Shown piece by piece: positions 7,359 through 14,521 of a stretch of DNA of 22,536 nt. A program made the translations under genes and the position numbers. Position 1 is the stretch's first letter, and each line of letters opens with the position of its first letter. Source of the stretch: Abiotrophia defectiva_A (GTDB lineage Bacteria > Bacillota > Bacilli > Lactobacillales > Aerococcaceae); NCBI GenBank assembly GCA_963546405.1, contig CAUUNL010000029.1, positions 1 to 22,536 on the forward strand. The letters run 5' to 3'. Under the pieces are notes generated by a model that saw only the letters and a list, made by a program, of their open reading frames with translations, was not told where the DNA came from and searched no databases.

Positions 7359-8159
7359 ATGTTCCAAAACAGCACCATCGTTGCGGAATTTGCTGATATT
7401 ACACATGTTATGTGGTCTATGGGTTGGGATGAGAAGAATGGGGGCAATATCTCCGCTATTCTGACTGAAGAGCAACTCACACAAGTTGATCAAGTGGCAT
7501 CCCCACGTTTTGTTCCCTTGGAACATGTGCCGGAGAATATGGTGGGGCGTCATGTCTTAATTACGGCCTCAGGCTCAGAATTTCGCCGGGTACGGGATTC
7601 CCTGACGGAGACTTTGGGTGTGATTCGAGTAGAGCCTAATGGTTATGCCATTGTCTGGGGCTTTGAAGGAGGCAATAAGCCAACGTCAGAAATCTATATG
7701 CATCTGCTCAGCCATAGTACCCGACTAGCAGTGGACCCTCATCATCGGATTGTTCTCCACAACCATGCGACTGAAGTCTCTGCTCTTAGCTTCATTCTGG
7801 ATCAGACTGACCAAGCCTTCACTCAGACTCTCTGGCGCATGATTACCGAGTGCTTGATTGTCTTCCCGGATGGTATCGGGGTCGTGCCTTGGATGGTCTG
7901 CGGGACCGAAGCCATTGGTCAGGCAACAGCGGCCAAACTCAAGGACAGTCGCATCGTAGTCTGGGCTTATCATGGCATCTTAGCCACTGGCTCTAGCATT
8001 GCGGACTGCTTTGGACTCATCGAGACCGTCAACAAGGCAGCCAAGGTCTACCTTAGCATCGCTCACTTGCCACATCAAGATGGCATTAGCGATAGCCAAT
8101 TACATGACCTAGCTGACTTCTTCAAAGTTACTCCGCGTTGGGAACTACTAGAAAAATAG
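7359..8159 (+). CDS. rhaD: rhamnulose-1-phosphate aldolase-type class II aldolase
   Basis: This is a zinc-dependent class II aldolase predicted to split an L-ketose 1-phosphate into dihydroxyacetone phosphate and an aldehyde (L-lactaldehyde if the substrate is L-rhamnulose 1-phosphate). Visible motifs are NGGNIS (27-32), SGSEFRR (71-77), NKPTSEIYMH with the likely catalytic E111, HNHATEV with zinc ligands H134 and H136, and YHGILATG with H205. These line up, with a constant offset of about 7, with E117, H141, H143 and H212 of E. coli RhaD. The 266-aa length (E. coli 274) fits RhaD better than the shorter FucA or AraD. ATG 7359 follows AGGTGA. No rhamnose isomerase or kinase is nearby; the PTS could replace the kinase step. 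Other L-ketose 1-phosphates are possible substrates. Confidence 0.82.
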   Translation: MFQNSTIVAEFADITHVMWSMGWDEKNGGNISAILTEEQLTQVDQVASPRFVPLEHVPENMVGRHVLITASGSEFRRVRDSLTETLGVIRVEPNGYAIVWGFEGGNKPTSEIYMHLLSHSTRLAVDPHHRIVLHNHATEVSALSFILDQTDQAFTQTLWRMITECLIVFPDGIGVVPWMVCGTEAIGQATAAKLKDSRIVVWAYHGILATGSSIADCFGLIETVNKAAKVYLSIAHLPHQDGISDSQLHDLADFFKVTPRWELLEK

Positions 8160-8181
8160 CCCACTAGTAGGTGGACAGAAT

Positions 8182-8216
8182 AAATCCCCGGTAGCTTGAT
8201 AGCTACCGGGGATTTT
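8182..8216 (+). terminator. terminator of the PTS-aldolase operon
   Basis: A perfect 15-bp GC-rich stem (8182-8196 and 8201-8215) with a 4-nt loop (tgat). The T tail is short, but the flanking A and T runs lie within the stem. No terminator or long gap was seen between the five genes upstream. Confidence 0.85.
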
Positions 8217-8309
8217 GAATGAGTATGTTTTGACTCTGTAACCAAATTGTAAGCCACAAAAAAATGCGAGAGGCAGCTCTTTGGGCTATATATAGAGGGA
8301 GGGGTCTTT

Positions 8310-9416
8310 ATGTATGCGGCTTTGAATGGAGTAGGTAAGTTGGTATATGCAAGTCAGGTGGCGGGATTAGTAGGAGAGGGGCCCTGGTTTTGTCCACGCT
8401 GTCATCGGCCACTTAAATTGCGGTCGGGCAGACGGGTTAGACCCCATTTTGTTCATATGTATGGTGTTTGTGGGCAAAGGGAATTAAGTAAGCGCCAGGT
8501 CATGGAGTCGGAGCGGCATCAAGCGGCTAAAAGCCTTTTAGGTCAGACCTTCCAAGCTCAAGGTGAGTGCGTTAATTTGGAGTATTATTTGCCTTCTTCG
8601 GGGCAATTTGCGGATCTCTACCTGCCCCAGCGTCAGTGGGTGGTAGAGTATCAACAATCGATTATTTCTGCTCAGCTTCTAGCTAGTCGGCAGGCGGATT
8701 ATCAAGCCTTGGATCAGACAGTGGTCTGGCTACTATCAACTGACGTTCTAAGGGGCAAGTTCAAGACCCGTTGGAAACAAACTTGCCTACACTATGCTCC
8801 TGGTTGGGGTTATTATTGGCTAGCCCTGGATGTGGAGGGTGCCTGCCTAGTTCAGGATTTTCATCTGCCTTTAGTCTATTCCCGCCTGTCCTATACTTAC
8901 CAAAGTCGTACCCTCTTACTGAGTACTTTGTCTCAGCAGGCTTGGCAGGCGGATTGTCTGGCTTATGGTGCTTGGTTGGGGCCGAGGGCTTGTCACTGCC
9001 GAGAAGGCCAAGTCGCTAGCCGTGTTCGCAGCCATTTGGTGGCTGGGCACCAATCTTATTGGCGTCAGCTTTATCAGGAGGGAATTCAGGTGGGAGACTT
9101 ACCCGCTTGGTGCCTGCAGGGGCGCTATCAGGTCCTAGTCAGCCCAGAGCCTGGTTGGGTCTGGTTGGCCTATGAGACTGCTTTTTTGAAGGAGGCTAGG
9201 GAAGTTAATCAAGGATTTACAGGACACGACTGGTTGATTTTCCATGAAAATCTAGTAAAGGCCGATAAGCTTCACCTCGCCCCGACGCCTTTGTTAGGCG
9301 AGAAGGGGCGAGCCAGACTGCTGCCAGAAATTTGCCAGTCCTTCCTACGCCTATGGCAGTGGCAAGGCCACCTAGCCTTTGATCGAGATTGGGAGCTTTA
9401 TCGTGTCGTCAGCTAA
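8310..9416 (+). CDS. coiA: competence protein CoiA family
   Basis: This is a CoiA-like protein, needed in naturally competent Gram-positives for processing of incoming DNA by recombination. The N-terminus has a likely zinc-binding site, WFCPRCHRPLKLRSG with C28 and C31, plus PHFVH (H46 and H49). A nuclease-like core follows: FADLYLP with D102, then WVVEYQQS with E113 and Q115, the pattern of the PD-(D/E)xK-like CoiA domain. The 368-aa length is normal. ATG 8310 follows GGGAGGGG. The pepF gene follows, as it does in streptococci, which supports the call. I saw no SigX-type com box upstream, so competence control is not shown. Many non-competent Lactobacillales also keep this gene. Confidence 0.85.
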   Translation: MYAALNGVGKLVYASQVAGLVGEGPWFCPRCHRPLKLRSGRRVRPHFVHMYGVCGQRELSKRQVMESERHQAAKSLLGQTFQAQGECVNLEYYLPSSGQFADLYLPQRQWVVEYQQSIISAQLLASRQADYQALDQTVVWLLSTDVLRGKFKTRWKQTCLHYAPGWGYYWLALDVEGACLVQDFHLPLVYSRLSYTYQSRTLLLSTLSQQAWQADCLAYGAWLGPRACHCREGQVASRVRSHLVAGHQSYWRQLYQEGIQVGDLPAWCLQGRYQVLVSPEPGWVWLAYETAFLKEAREVNQGFTGHDWLIFHENLVKADKLHLAPTPLLGEKGRARLLPEICQSFLRLWQWQGHLAFDRDWELYRVVS

Positions 9417-9433
9417 GAATTGGGAGGTCAAAC

Positions 9434-9511
9434 ATGATTGAAGTGACTAAAAGGACACTTCTTCCTCTTCCTCAAGGGCTTTCAATTCAATTCACAAGTG
9501 AATTGTGCTAA
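9434..9511 (+). CDS. possible 25-aa small ORF between coiA and pepF
   Basis: An ATG follows GGGAGG by about 7 nt and opens a 25-codon frame (N-terminus MIEVTKRTLLPLPQGLS) ending at TAA. It starts 18 nt after the coiA stop. Its stop codon lies inside the predicted pepF promoter and its 3' end covers the inverted repeat. It has no recognisable family and could be a chance ORF, a remnant of a longer gene or a small peptide. Confidence 0.25.
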   Translation: MIEVTKRTLLPLPQGLSIQFTSELC

Positions 9512-9514
9512 AAT
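9486..9514 (+). promoter_or_regulatory. pepF promoter with extended -10
   Basis: TGCTAAAAT (9506-9514) is an extended -10, with a weak -35 TTCAAT (9486-9491) 17 bp upstream. It lies about 45 bp before the pepF start codon. Confidence 0.6.
9488..9505. promoter_or_regulatory. perfect inverted repeat in the pepF promoter (operator candidate)
   Basis: caattcac-aa-gtgaattg: two perfect 8-bp arms with a 2-bp centre, exactly between the -35 and -10 of the pepF promoter. This placement suits a dimeric repressor. No regulator gene is adjacent, so the binding protein is unknown. Confidence 0.5.
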
Positions 9515-9558
9515 TTATGATATCTAACTATTTACTAAATTTAAAATGAGGTGACCTT

Positions 9559-11370
9559 ATGTCAGAAGAAACATTACGCACGCGTGAACAACAACCTGAA
9601 GCCTTTACCTGGGACCTGACTTCGCTCTATGCAGATGCAGACCAGTGGCAGGCTGAGTATGACAAGGCAGAAGCCATGGTGGCGGACTTAACATCCTACA
9701 AGGGCACCCTGGATCAAGGTGGCACCCACCTAGTAACCGTTATTGAGGCTATTCAAGCGGCTTGCTTAGTGGTTGAGCGCCTTTATGCTTATGCCCACTT
9801 AACCTATGATCAAGATTCAACCAATAGTGCCGCTCAAGTTCTCAATGCTCGAGCGATGCAGCTTTACAGCAAGTTGGCAGAAGCCATTGCCTTCTTCGAC
9901 CCTGAACTTTTGAGCTTGCCATCCGAAACGCTGGAAGCTTACTTCCAAGAAACACCTGAATTAGATTTCTACCGTCAGTACTTGGATGATATTACCCGTG
10001 GGCGGGCCCACACCTTGTCGGCTTCCGAGGAGACGCTCCTAGCGCAGTTGGGCGAGATTTTTAATAGCCCGTATTCTACTTTCTCCTTGTTGGACAATGC
10101 CGACTTTGTCTTCCCAACCATTGAGGGACCAGAAGGGCAAGCAGTTCAATTAACACATGGGACCTATGGTCGTCTCTTGGAAAGCACTGACCGCCGTGTG
10201 CGCCGCGATACTTTCCAACAGTACTATACTGTCTACAACCAATTCAAGAACACCTTAGCCAATGTCTTATCTACCAATATTAAGACTGATAACTACAAGG
10301 CCAAAGTCCGTCACTATTCATCTGCACGGGCTGCTGCCCTCTTCCGCAATAATGTACCGGAATCTGTCTACGACACCTTATTAGAGACGGTGGGCGATCA
10401 CTTGGGCTTACTCCACCGTTATACCGCCTTGCGTAAGGACCTCTTGGGTCTAGACTCACTCGAAATGTATGACCTTTATACGCCGCTTCTTGGGGACGCT
10501 CCGATCAAGTTTAGCCAAGCGGAAGCGCGGGATATCGTGATGGAAGCTTTAGCGCCAATGGGACCAGATTATTTGGAAATCATGGCTAAGGCCTTCGATG
10601 AACGCTGGATTGACTGGTATGAGAACAAGGGCAAACGCTCAGGCGCATACTCTGGCGGGATGTATGACAGCAAGCCTTATGTCCTACTCAACTGGCAAGA
10701 CAATATCAATTGGCTCTTCACCTTGGTTCATGAGTTGGGTCACAGTGCGCACTCTTACTTGTCTCGCACTAACCAACCTTATGTTTATAGTGATTATTCG
10801 ATTTTCTTGGCTGAGATTGCTTCAACTACTAATGAAAATCTCTTGACGGACTACCTCTTGAAGAAATATCAAGATCCTCAAATCCGTCTCTATGTCCTCA
10901 ACCACTTCTTGGATGGGGTTAAGGGAACGGTCTTCCGTCAAACCCAATTTGCGGAATTCGAGCACTTCATGCATCAAGCAGATGCGGAAGGAACCCCATT
11001 AACTCACGAGTTCTTGACGGAGAACTATCGCAAATTGAATGCTAAGTACTACGGACCAAGCGTTAACTCTGACTCTGAAATTGGGCTAGAGTGGGCACGG
11101 ATTCCACACTTCTATTACAACTACTATGTCTTCCAATATGCGACTGGTTTCTCCGCAGCCACCTTCTTCGCAGACAAGATTGCATCTGGCGACAGTGCTT
11201 TACTTGAAGCCTACAAGGGCTTCCTCAAGTCAGGCTGCAGCCTCTATCCAATCGACACCATGAAGAAGGCTGGGTTGGATATGACGCAACGTGACTATAT
11301 CGAAGCAACACTCAAGGTCTTCGAAGCACGCTTGAACGAGTTTGAAGCCCTTTTGGCAGAAACTAAATAA
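9559..11370 (+). CDS. pepF: oligoendopeptidase F (M3B metallopeptidase)
   Basis: This cytoplasmic zinc endopeptidase cuts peptides of moderate length and takes part in peptide turnover. The zinc site LVHELGHSAHSYL contains HELGH at residues 391-395, followed about 24 residues later by the helix IFLAEIASTTNENL, which provides the third ligand. The upstream block GAYSGGMYDSKPYVLLNW and the C-terminal PHFYYNYYVFQYATGFSAA segment are typical of PepF. The 603-aa length matches the family. ATG 9559 follows TGAGGTGA. It follows coiA with its own promoter in between, and a strong terminator follows it, so it can be a single-gene unit. No signal peptide is present. Confidence 0.95.
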   Translation: MSEETLRTREQQPEAFTWDLTSLYADADQWQAEYDKAEAMVADLTSYKGTLDQGGTHLVTVIEAIQAACLVVERLYAYAHLTYDQDSTNSAAQVLNARAMQLYSKLAEAIAFFDPELLSLPSETLEAYFQETPELDFYRQYLDDITRGRAHTLSASEETLLAQLGEIFNSPYSTFSLLDNADFVFPTIEGPEGQAVQLTHGTYGRLLESTDRRVRRDTFQQYYTVYNQFKNTLANVLSTNIKTDNYKAKVRHYSSARAAALFRNNVPESVYDTLLETVGDHLGLLHRYTALRKDLLGLDSLEMYDLYTPLLGDAPIKFSQAEARDIVMEALAPMGPDYLEIMAKAFDERWIDWYENKGKRSGAYSGGMYDSKPYVLLNWQDNINWLFTLVHELGHSAHSYLSRTNQPYVYSDYSIFLAEIASTTNENLLTDYLLKKYQDPQIRLYVLNHFLDGVKGTVFRQTQFAEFEHFMHQADAEGTPLTHEFLTENYRKLNAKYYGPSVNSDSEIGLEWARIPHFYYNYYVFQYATGFSAATFFADKIASGDSALLEAYKGFLKSGCSLYPIDTMKKAGLDMTQRDYIEATLKVFEARLNEFEALLAETK

Positions 11371-11376
11371 TCCAAT

Positions 11377-11410
11377 AAACTGGGGAAGCGAGCCTTCTCC
11401 AGTTTTTTTT
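11377..11410 (+). terminator. terminator after pepF
   Basis: An 11-bp stem (aaactggggaa / ttctccagttt, 11377-11387 and 11395-11405, one G-U pair) is followed by a run of eight T. Confidence 0.92.
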
Positions 11411-11477
11411 ATGGTGTTTAGGACTGAGCACTACTTTTATTTTCCCACCGCAACTGCTAGAAATCTGGCGCTATACG

Positions 11478-11486
11478 TGATAAAAT
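11478..11486 (+). promoter_or_regulatory. extended -10 promoter for the glycan cluster
   Basis: TGATAAAAT is an extended -10 element. TAGAAA, 17 bp upstream at 11458-11463, may be a weak -35. It lies about 37 bp before the first gene of the cluster and after the pepF terminator. Confidence 0.6.
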
Positions 11487-11522
11487 TTAGGTATGCGACT
11501 TTCTAAGAATATGAGGGATTGA

Positions 11523-12215
11523 ATGAAAAAATTTGAATCATTACCGGCGGAACTGCAGAACGAGCAAGTGCGCCCCTATTACGAGGCCTTAGCCGCTAAG
11601 CGCGGGCAATTATTTTTGAAACGGGCCTTCGATATCTTGGTGAGTGCTATCTTGCTACTCTTACTCTCGCCAATTTTACTCTTTTTCGCTATTTGGATTA
11701 AGTTAGACTCACCGGGGCCAGTCTTCTATCGCCAGGAACGGGTGACGACCTACGGAAGAATCTTCCGAATTTTCAAGTTCCGGACGATGAAGGTGGATGC
11801 GGACAAGATGGGGTCCTTAGTGACTCTCAAGAATGATGACCGCATTACCCGCGTAGGGCATGTCATTCGCCGTTATCGTCTAGATGAACTACCTCAATTG
11901 TTGAACATCTTAACAGGGGATATGAGTCTGGTTGGTACGCGACCTGAAGTAGCCAAGTATGTGGCTGCTTATACGCCTGAGATGAAGGCTACCTTGCTCT
12001 TGCCAGCTGGGGTAACCTCTACGGCTAGTATCCTCTTCAAGGACGAGGAAGAATTAATTGCCAAGTTCATCTTGGAAGGAATGGAAGTGGATGATATCTA
12101 CATCACCAAGGTCCTACCGGAGAAGATGCACTATAACTTATCTTATCTTAAGAATTATAGCTTTCTAGGCGATTTGAAACTCATGGTTCGAACTGTCTTG
12201 AAGGTCTTCAAATAA
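11523..12215 (+). CDS. monotopic phosphoglycosyl transferase (bacterial sugar transferase, PglC-like)
   Basis: This is predicted to transfer a sugar-1-phosphate from UDP-sugar to undecaprenyl phosphate at the inner face of the membrane, the first step of a lipid-linked glycan. At about residues 33-65 a basic start, KRAFDILVS, leads into one hydrophobic re-entrant helix with SPILLFFAIWIKLDSPGPVFYRQERV. The catalytic Asp-Glu pair is D121-E122 in RRYRLDELPQLLNILTGDMSLVGTRPE. The 230-aa length matches the minimal single-domain form, not the larger WbaP type. ATG 11523 follows GAGGG. Because an amino-sugar aminotransferase follows 13 nt downstream, the donor may be a 4-amino sugar such as UDP-AATGal or a bacillosamine-type sugar. 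That is inference. Confidence 0.9.
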   Translation: MKKFESLPAELQNEQVRPYYEALAAKRGQLFLKRAFDILVSAILLLLLSPILLFFAIWIKLDSPGPVFYRQERVTTYGRIFRIFKFRTMKVDADKMGSLVTLKNDDRITRVGHVIRRYRLDELPQLLNILTGDMSLVGTRPEVAKYVAAYTPEMKATLLLPAGVTSTASILFKDEEELIAKFILEGMEVDDIYITKVLPEKMHYNLSYLKNYSFLGDLKLMVRTVLKVFK

Positions 12216-12228
12216 AGGAGCGTTTGCT

Positions 12229-13458
12229 ATGAAAAAATGGAATATTCCCTTCTCACCACCTGACTTAGGCCAGGCAGAAATTGATGAGGTTGTGGATACC
12301 CTCAAATCCGGTTGGATTACCACCGGCCCTAAGACTAAGAAATTAGAAGTGGAGCTTTCAAGCTATACGCAGACGCCACGTACAGTCTGCCTAAATTCAG
12401 CTACTGCAGCTCTGGAATTGATCTTGCGCGTCTTAGGCATTGGGCCTGGCGATGAAGTCATTGTGCCAGCCTTGACCTATACGGCTTCCTGTGCGGTAAT
12501 CGAGCACGTAGGAGCGACGCCTGTCTTAGTTGACTTGCAGCCCACTGGCTTTGAGATGGATTACGACTTATTGGCTGCTAGCTTAACGGCTAAGACCAAA
12601 GCGGTGATTCCGGTTGAAATTGCTGGGATTCCTTGTGACTATGATAAACTCATGTCAGTCCTAGAAGCCAAGAAGGATCTCTACCAAGCTAATCCTGAGC
12701 ATGCCATCCAAGCACTCTTCGATCGCGTGATTGTTATTTCCGACTCTGCTCACGCTCTAGGGGCAACTTATAAGGGACAACCAGCAGGGACTTGGGCGGA
12801 CTTCACTTCTTTCTCCTTCCATGCAGTTAAGAACTTTACGACGGCAGAAGGCGGTAGCGTGACATGGAAGGCTCGTCCAGGCCTTGATGATGACGAACTT
12901 TATCGTCTCTTCCAAGTCTTCTCCCTACATGGCCAAACTAAGGATGCCTTGGCTAAGACCCAGCTAGGGGCTTGGGAATATGATATTGTTATCCCAGGTT
13001 TCAAATGCAACATGACCGATATCATGGCTAGCATTGGCTTAGTTCAATTACAACGTTATCCAGGGCTCTTGGCTCGCCGTAAAGAATTGGTAGCGCAATA
13101 TGACCAAGGTTTTGCTGGTACGCCTATCAAGCCCTTGCCTCATCAAGGCGCGGAGTATGAATCTTCTCGCCACCTCTACATTACCCATATTGAAGGGGCT
13201 AGTCTGGAAGAGCGTAACCGTATCATCACCTTGATGGCGGAGCGAGGTATTGCGACCAATGTCCACTATAAACCACTGCCACTGCTCACCGCTTATGCTA
13301 ATATGGGCTTTAAGATGGCAGACTATCCAAACGCCTATGCTTATTATGAAAATGAAATTACCTTGCCTCTACATACCCGTTTGACGGATGAAGAGGTAGC
13401 CTACATTATTGAAAGTTTCCGTGAGGTTGTGGCCCAAGTCCTTGAGGAAGGGGTGTAG
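12229..13458 (+). CDS. DegT/DnrJ/EryC1/StrS-family sugar aminotransferase
   Basis: This PLP enzyme is predicted to turn a 4-keto (or 3-keto) nucleotide sugar into the amino sugar using glutamate. Visible blocks are PFSPPDLGQAEIDEVVDTLKSGWITTGP, the cofactor-binding NSATAALEL, PALTYTASCAVIEHVGA, and SDSAHALGA with the PLP-contacting aspartate. The Schiff-base lysine is K201 in SFHAVKNFTTAEGG. The 409-aa length fits. ATG 12229 follows AAAGGAG. It is probably translated from the same mRNA as the phosphoglycosyl transferase. The UDP-sugar 4,6-dehydratase that would supply its substrate is not in this window. An insertion of about 20 residues around DKLMSVLEAKKDLYQANPEH is somewhat long for the family. 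Confidence 0.92.
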   Translation: MKKWNIPFSPPDLGQAEIDEVVDTLKSGWITTGPKTKKLEVELSSYTQTPRTVCLNSATAALELILRVLGIGPGDEVIVPALTYTASCAVIEHVGATPVLVDLQPTGFEMDYDLLAASLTAKTKAVIPVEIAGIPCDYDKLMSVLEAKKDLYQANPEHAIQALFDRVIVISDSAHALGATYKGQPAGTWADFTSFSFHAVKNFTTAEGGSVTWKARPGLDDDELYRLFQVFSLHGQTKDALAKTQLGAWEYDIVIPGFKCNMTDIMASIGLVQLQRYPGLLARRKELVAQYDQGFAGTPIKPLPHQGAEYESSRHLYITHIEGASLEERNRIITLMAERGIATNVHYKPLPLLTAYANMGFKMADYPNAYAYYENEITLPLHTRLTDEEVAYIIESFREVVAQVLEEGV

Positions 13459-13461
13459 ACT

Positions 13462-14499
13462 ATGTTAGTTTCAATCATCACGACAGCGATGAATGAGGAA
13501 GCTTATTTGCCAGGTCTCTTCTCGGATTTCCTCAACCAGACCTATCCCCACGATCAAATTGAAATTATCCTCATGAATTCTATGTCGACTGATAAGACAC
13601 GAGATCTAATGCTAGATTTTCAAGCTCAGTTCCGCGACGAATTCTACGATATTCAAGTCCATAACAACCTACGCAAATCACTGGCGGCCGGTTTGAACGA
13701 AGGCATTAAGGTGGCGCGCGGGGAGTGTGTTCTCAAGGTAGATGCCCATGCGACCATTCCTGAAGATTTTGTGGAACAGAACGTGGCGGTTATCTCACAG
13801 GGGGAGTTCATCTGTGGCGGTAAGCGTCCGACTATCATTGAATCAGACGATCCATGGAGCAAGACCTTGCATCAAGTGGAAGAAGCCATGCTAGGTAGTA
13901 GCATTGCCTCTTACCGTAAGGCTGATAGCCCTCGCTATGTCAAATCGATTTTCCATGGTATGTATAAGAAGGCAGTCTTTGACCATGTTGGGGGATTAGA
14001 TGAGCGGCTAGGGCGGACAGAGGACAATGAGATTCACGACCGACTGCTCAAGGCTGGTTATCAGATTAAGTACGATCCAAGTATTATCTCCTATCAATAT
14101 ATGAGACCTAACTTCCAGAAGATGCTTAAACAAAAATATAGCAATGGCTACTGGATTGGCATGACCAGTCATGTTCGACCATCCTGCCTATCGCTCTATC
14201 ATTTTGTACCATTTGTCTTCACCTTAGCGGTGATTTTCTCCATCCTAATGTTGCCAGTAACGGGTTGGTTCCTGGGCCTCTTGGCCTTAGTCTACTTTGG
14301 GGCTATGGCCGCTGTAACCGGCCTAACGATCCGTAAGGAAGGCTTCCTGCCACATTATTTGGCCATGCCATTCCTCTTGTTAGCAGTCCATCTAGCCTAT
14401 GGTTTTGGGACTATCGTAGGTCTTTTCAATGGTCTACGTTGGCGGCAAGAATACTTTGCCGAAGAGGAAGAAGTAGAAGAAACAAAGAAATCCGTCTAG
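13462..14499 (+). CDS. membrane-anchored family 2 glycosyltransferase (ExoA-like)
   Basis: This GT-A enzyme probably adds a sugar to the lipid-linked product of the first gene. The start, MLVSIITTAMNEEAYLPGLFSDFLNQTYP, is the nucleotide-binding fold. VDAHATIP (V93, D94, A95, H96) stands where the DxD metal motif lies, and TEDNEIHDRLL (E187 and D188) is the likely catalytic-base region. QKYSNGYWIG follows where a (Q/R)xxRW-like element is usual. From about residue 240 three hydrophobic spans anchor it in the membrane, and the C-terminus is very acidic (FAEEEEVEETKK). ATG 13462 lies 3 nt after the aminotransferase stop, with GAGGAAGGGG as SD. The sugar and acceptor are unknown. Confidence 0.85.
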   Translation: MLVSIITTAMNEEAYLPGLFSDFLNQTYPHDQIEIILMNSMSTDKTRDLMLDFQAQFRDEFYDIQVHNNLRKSLAAGLNEGIKVARGECVLKVDAHATIPEDFVEQNVAVISQGEFICGGKRPTIIESDDPWSKTLHQVEEAMLGSSIASYRKADSPRYVKSIFHGMYKKAVFDHVGGLDERLGRTEDNEIHDRLLKAGYQIKYDPSIISYQYMRPNFQKMLKQKYSNGYWIGMTSHVRPSCLSLYHFVPFVFTLAVIFSILMLPVTGWFLGLLALVYFGAMAAVTGLTIRKEGFLPHYLAMPFLLLAVHLAYGFGTIVGLFNGLRWRQEYFAEEEEVEETKKSV

Positions 14500-14521
14500 C
14501 CCTTATGAAAGGAAGATATCT

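Noticed and set aside
8160..8176. Small palindromic stretch cccactagtaggtggac as a copy of the hairpin-array arm
   Set aside because: It shares only a few bases (ccactag) with the array and lacks the arm order, so it is probably chance.
8265..8272. SigX-type com box upstream of coiA (tgcgagag)
   Set aside because: Only four of eight bases match TACGAATA, which is near chance.
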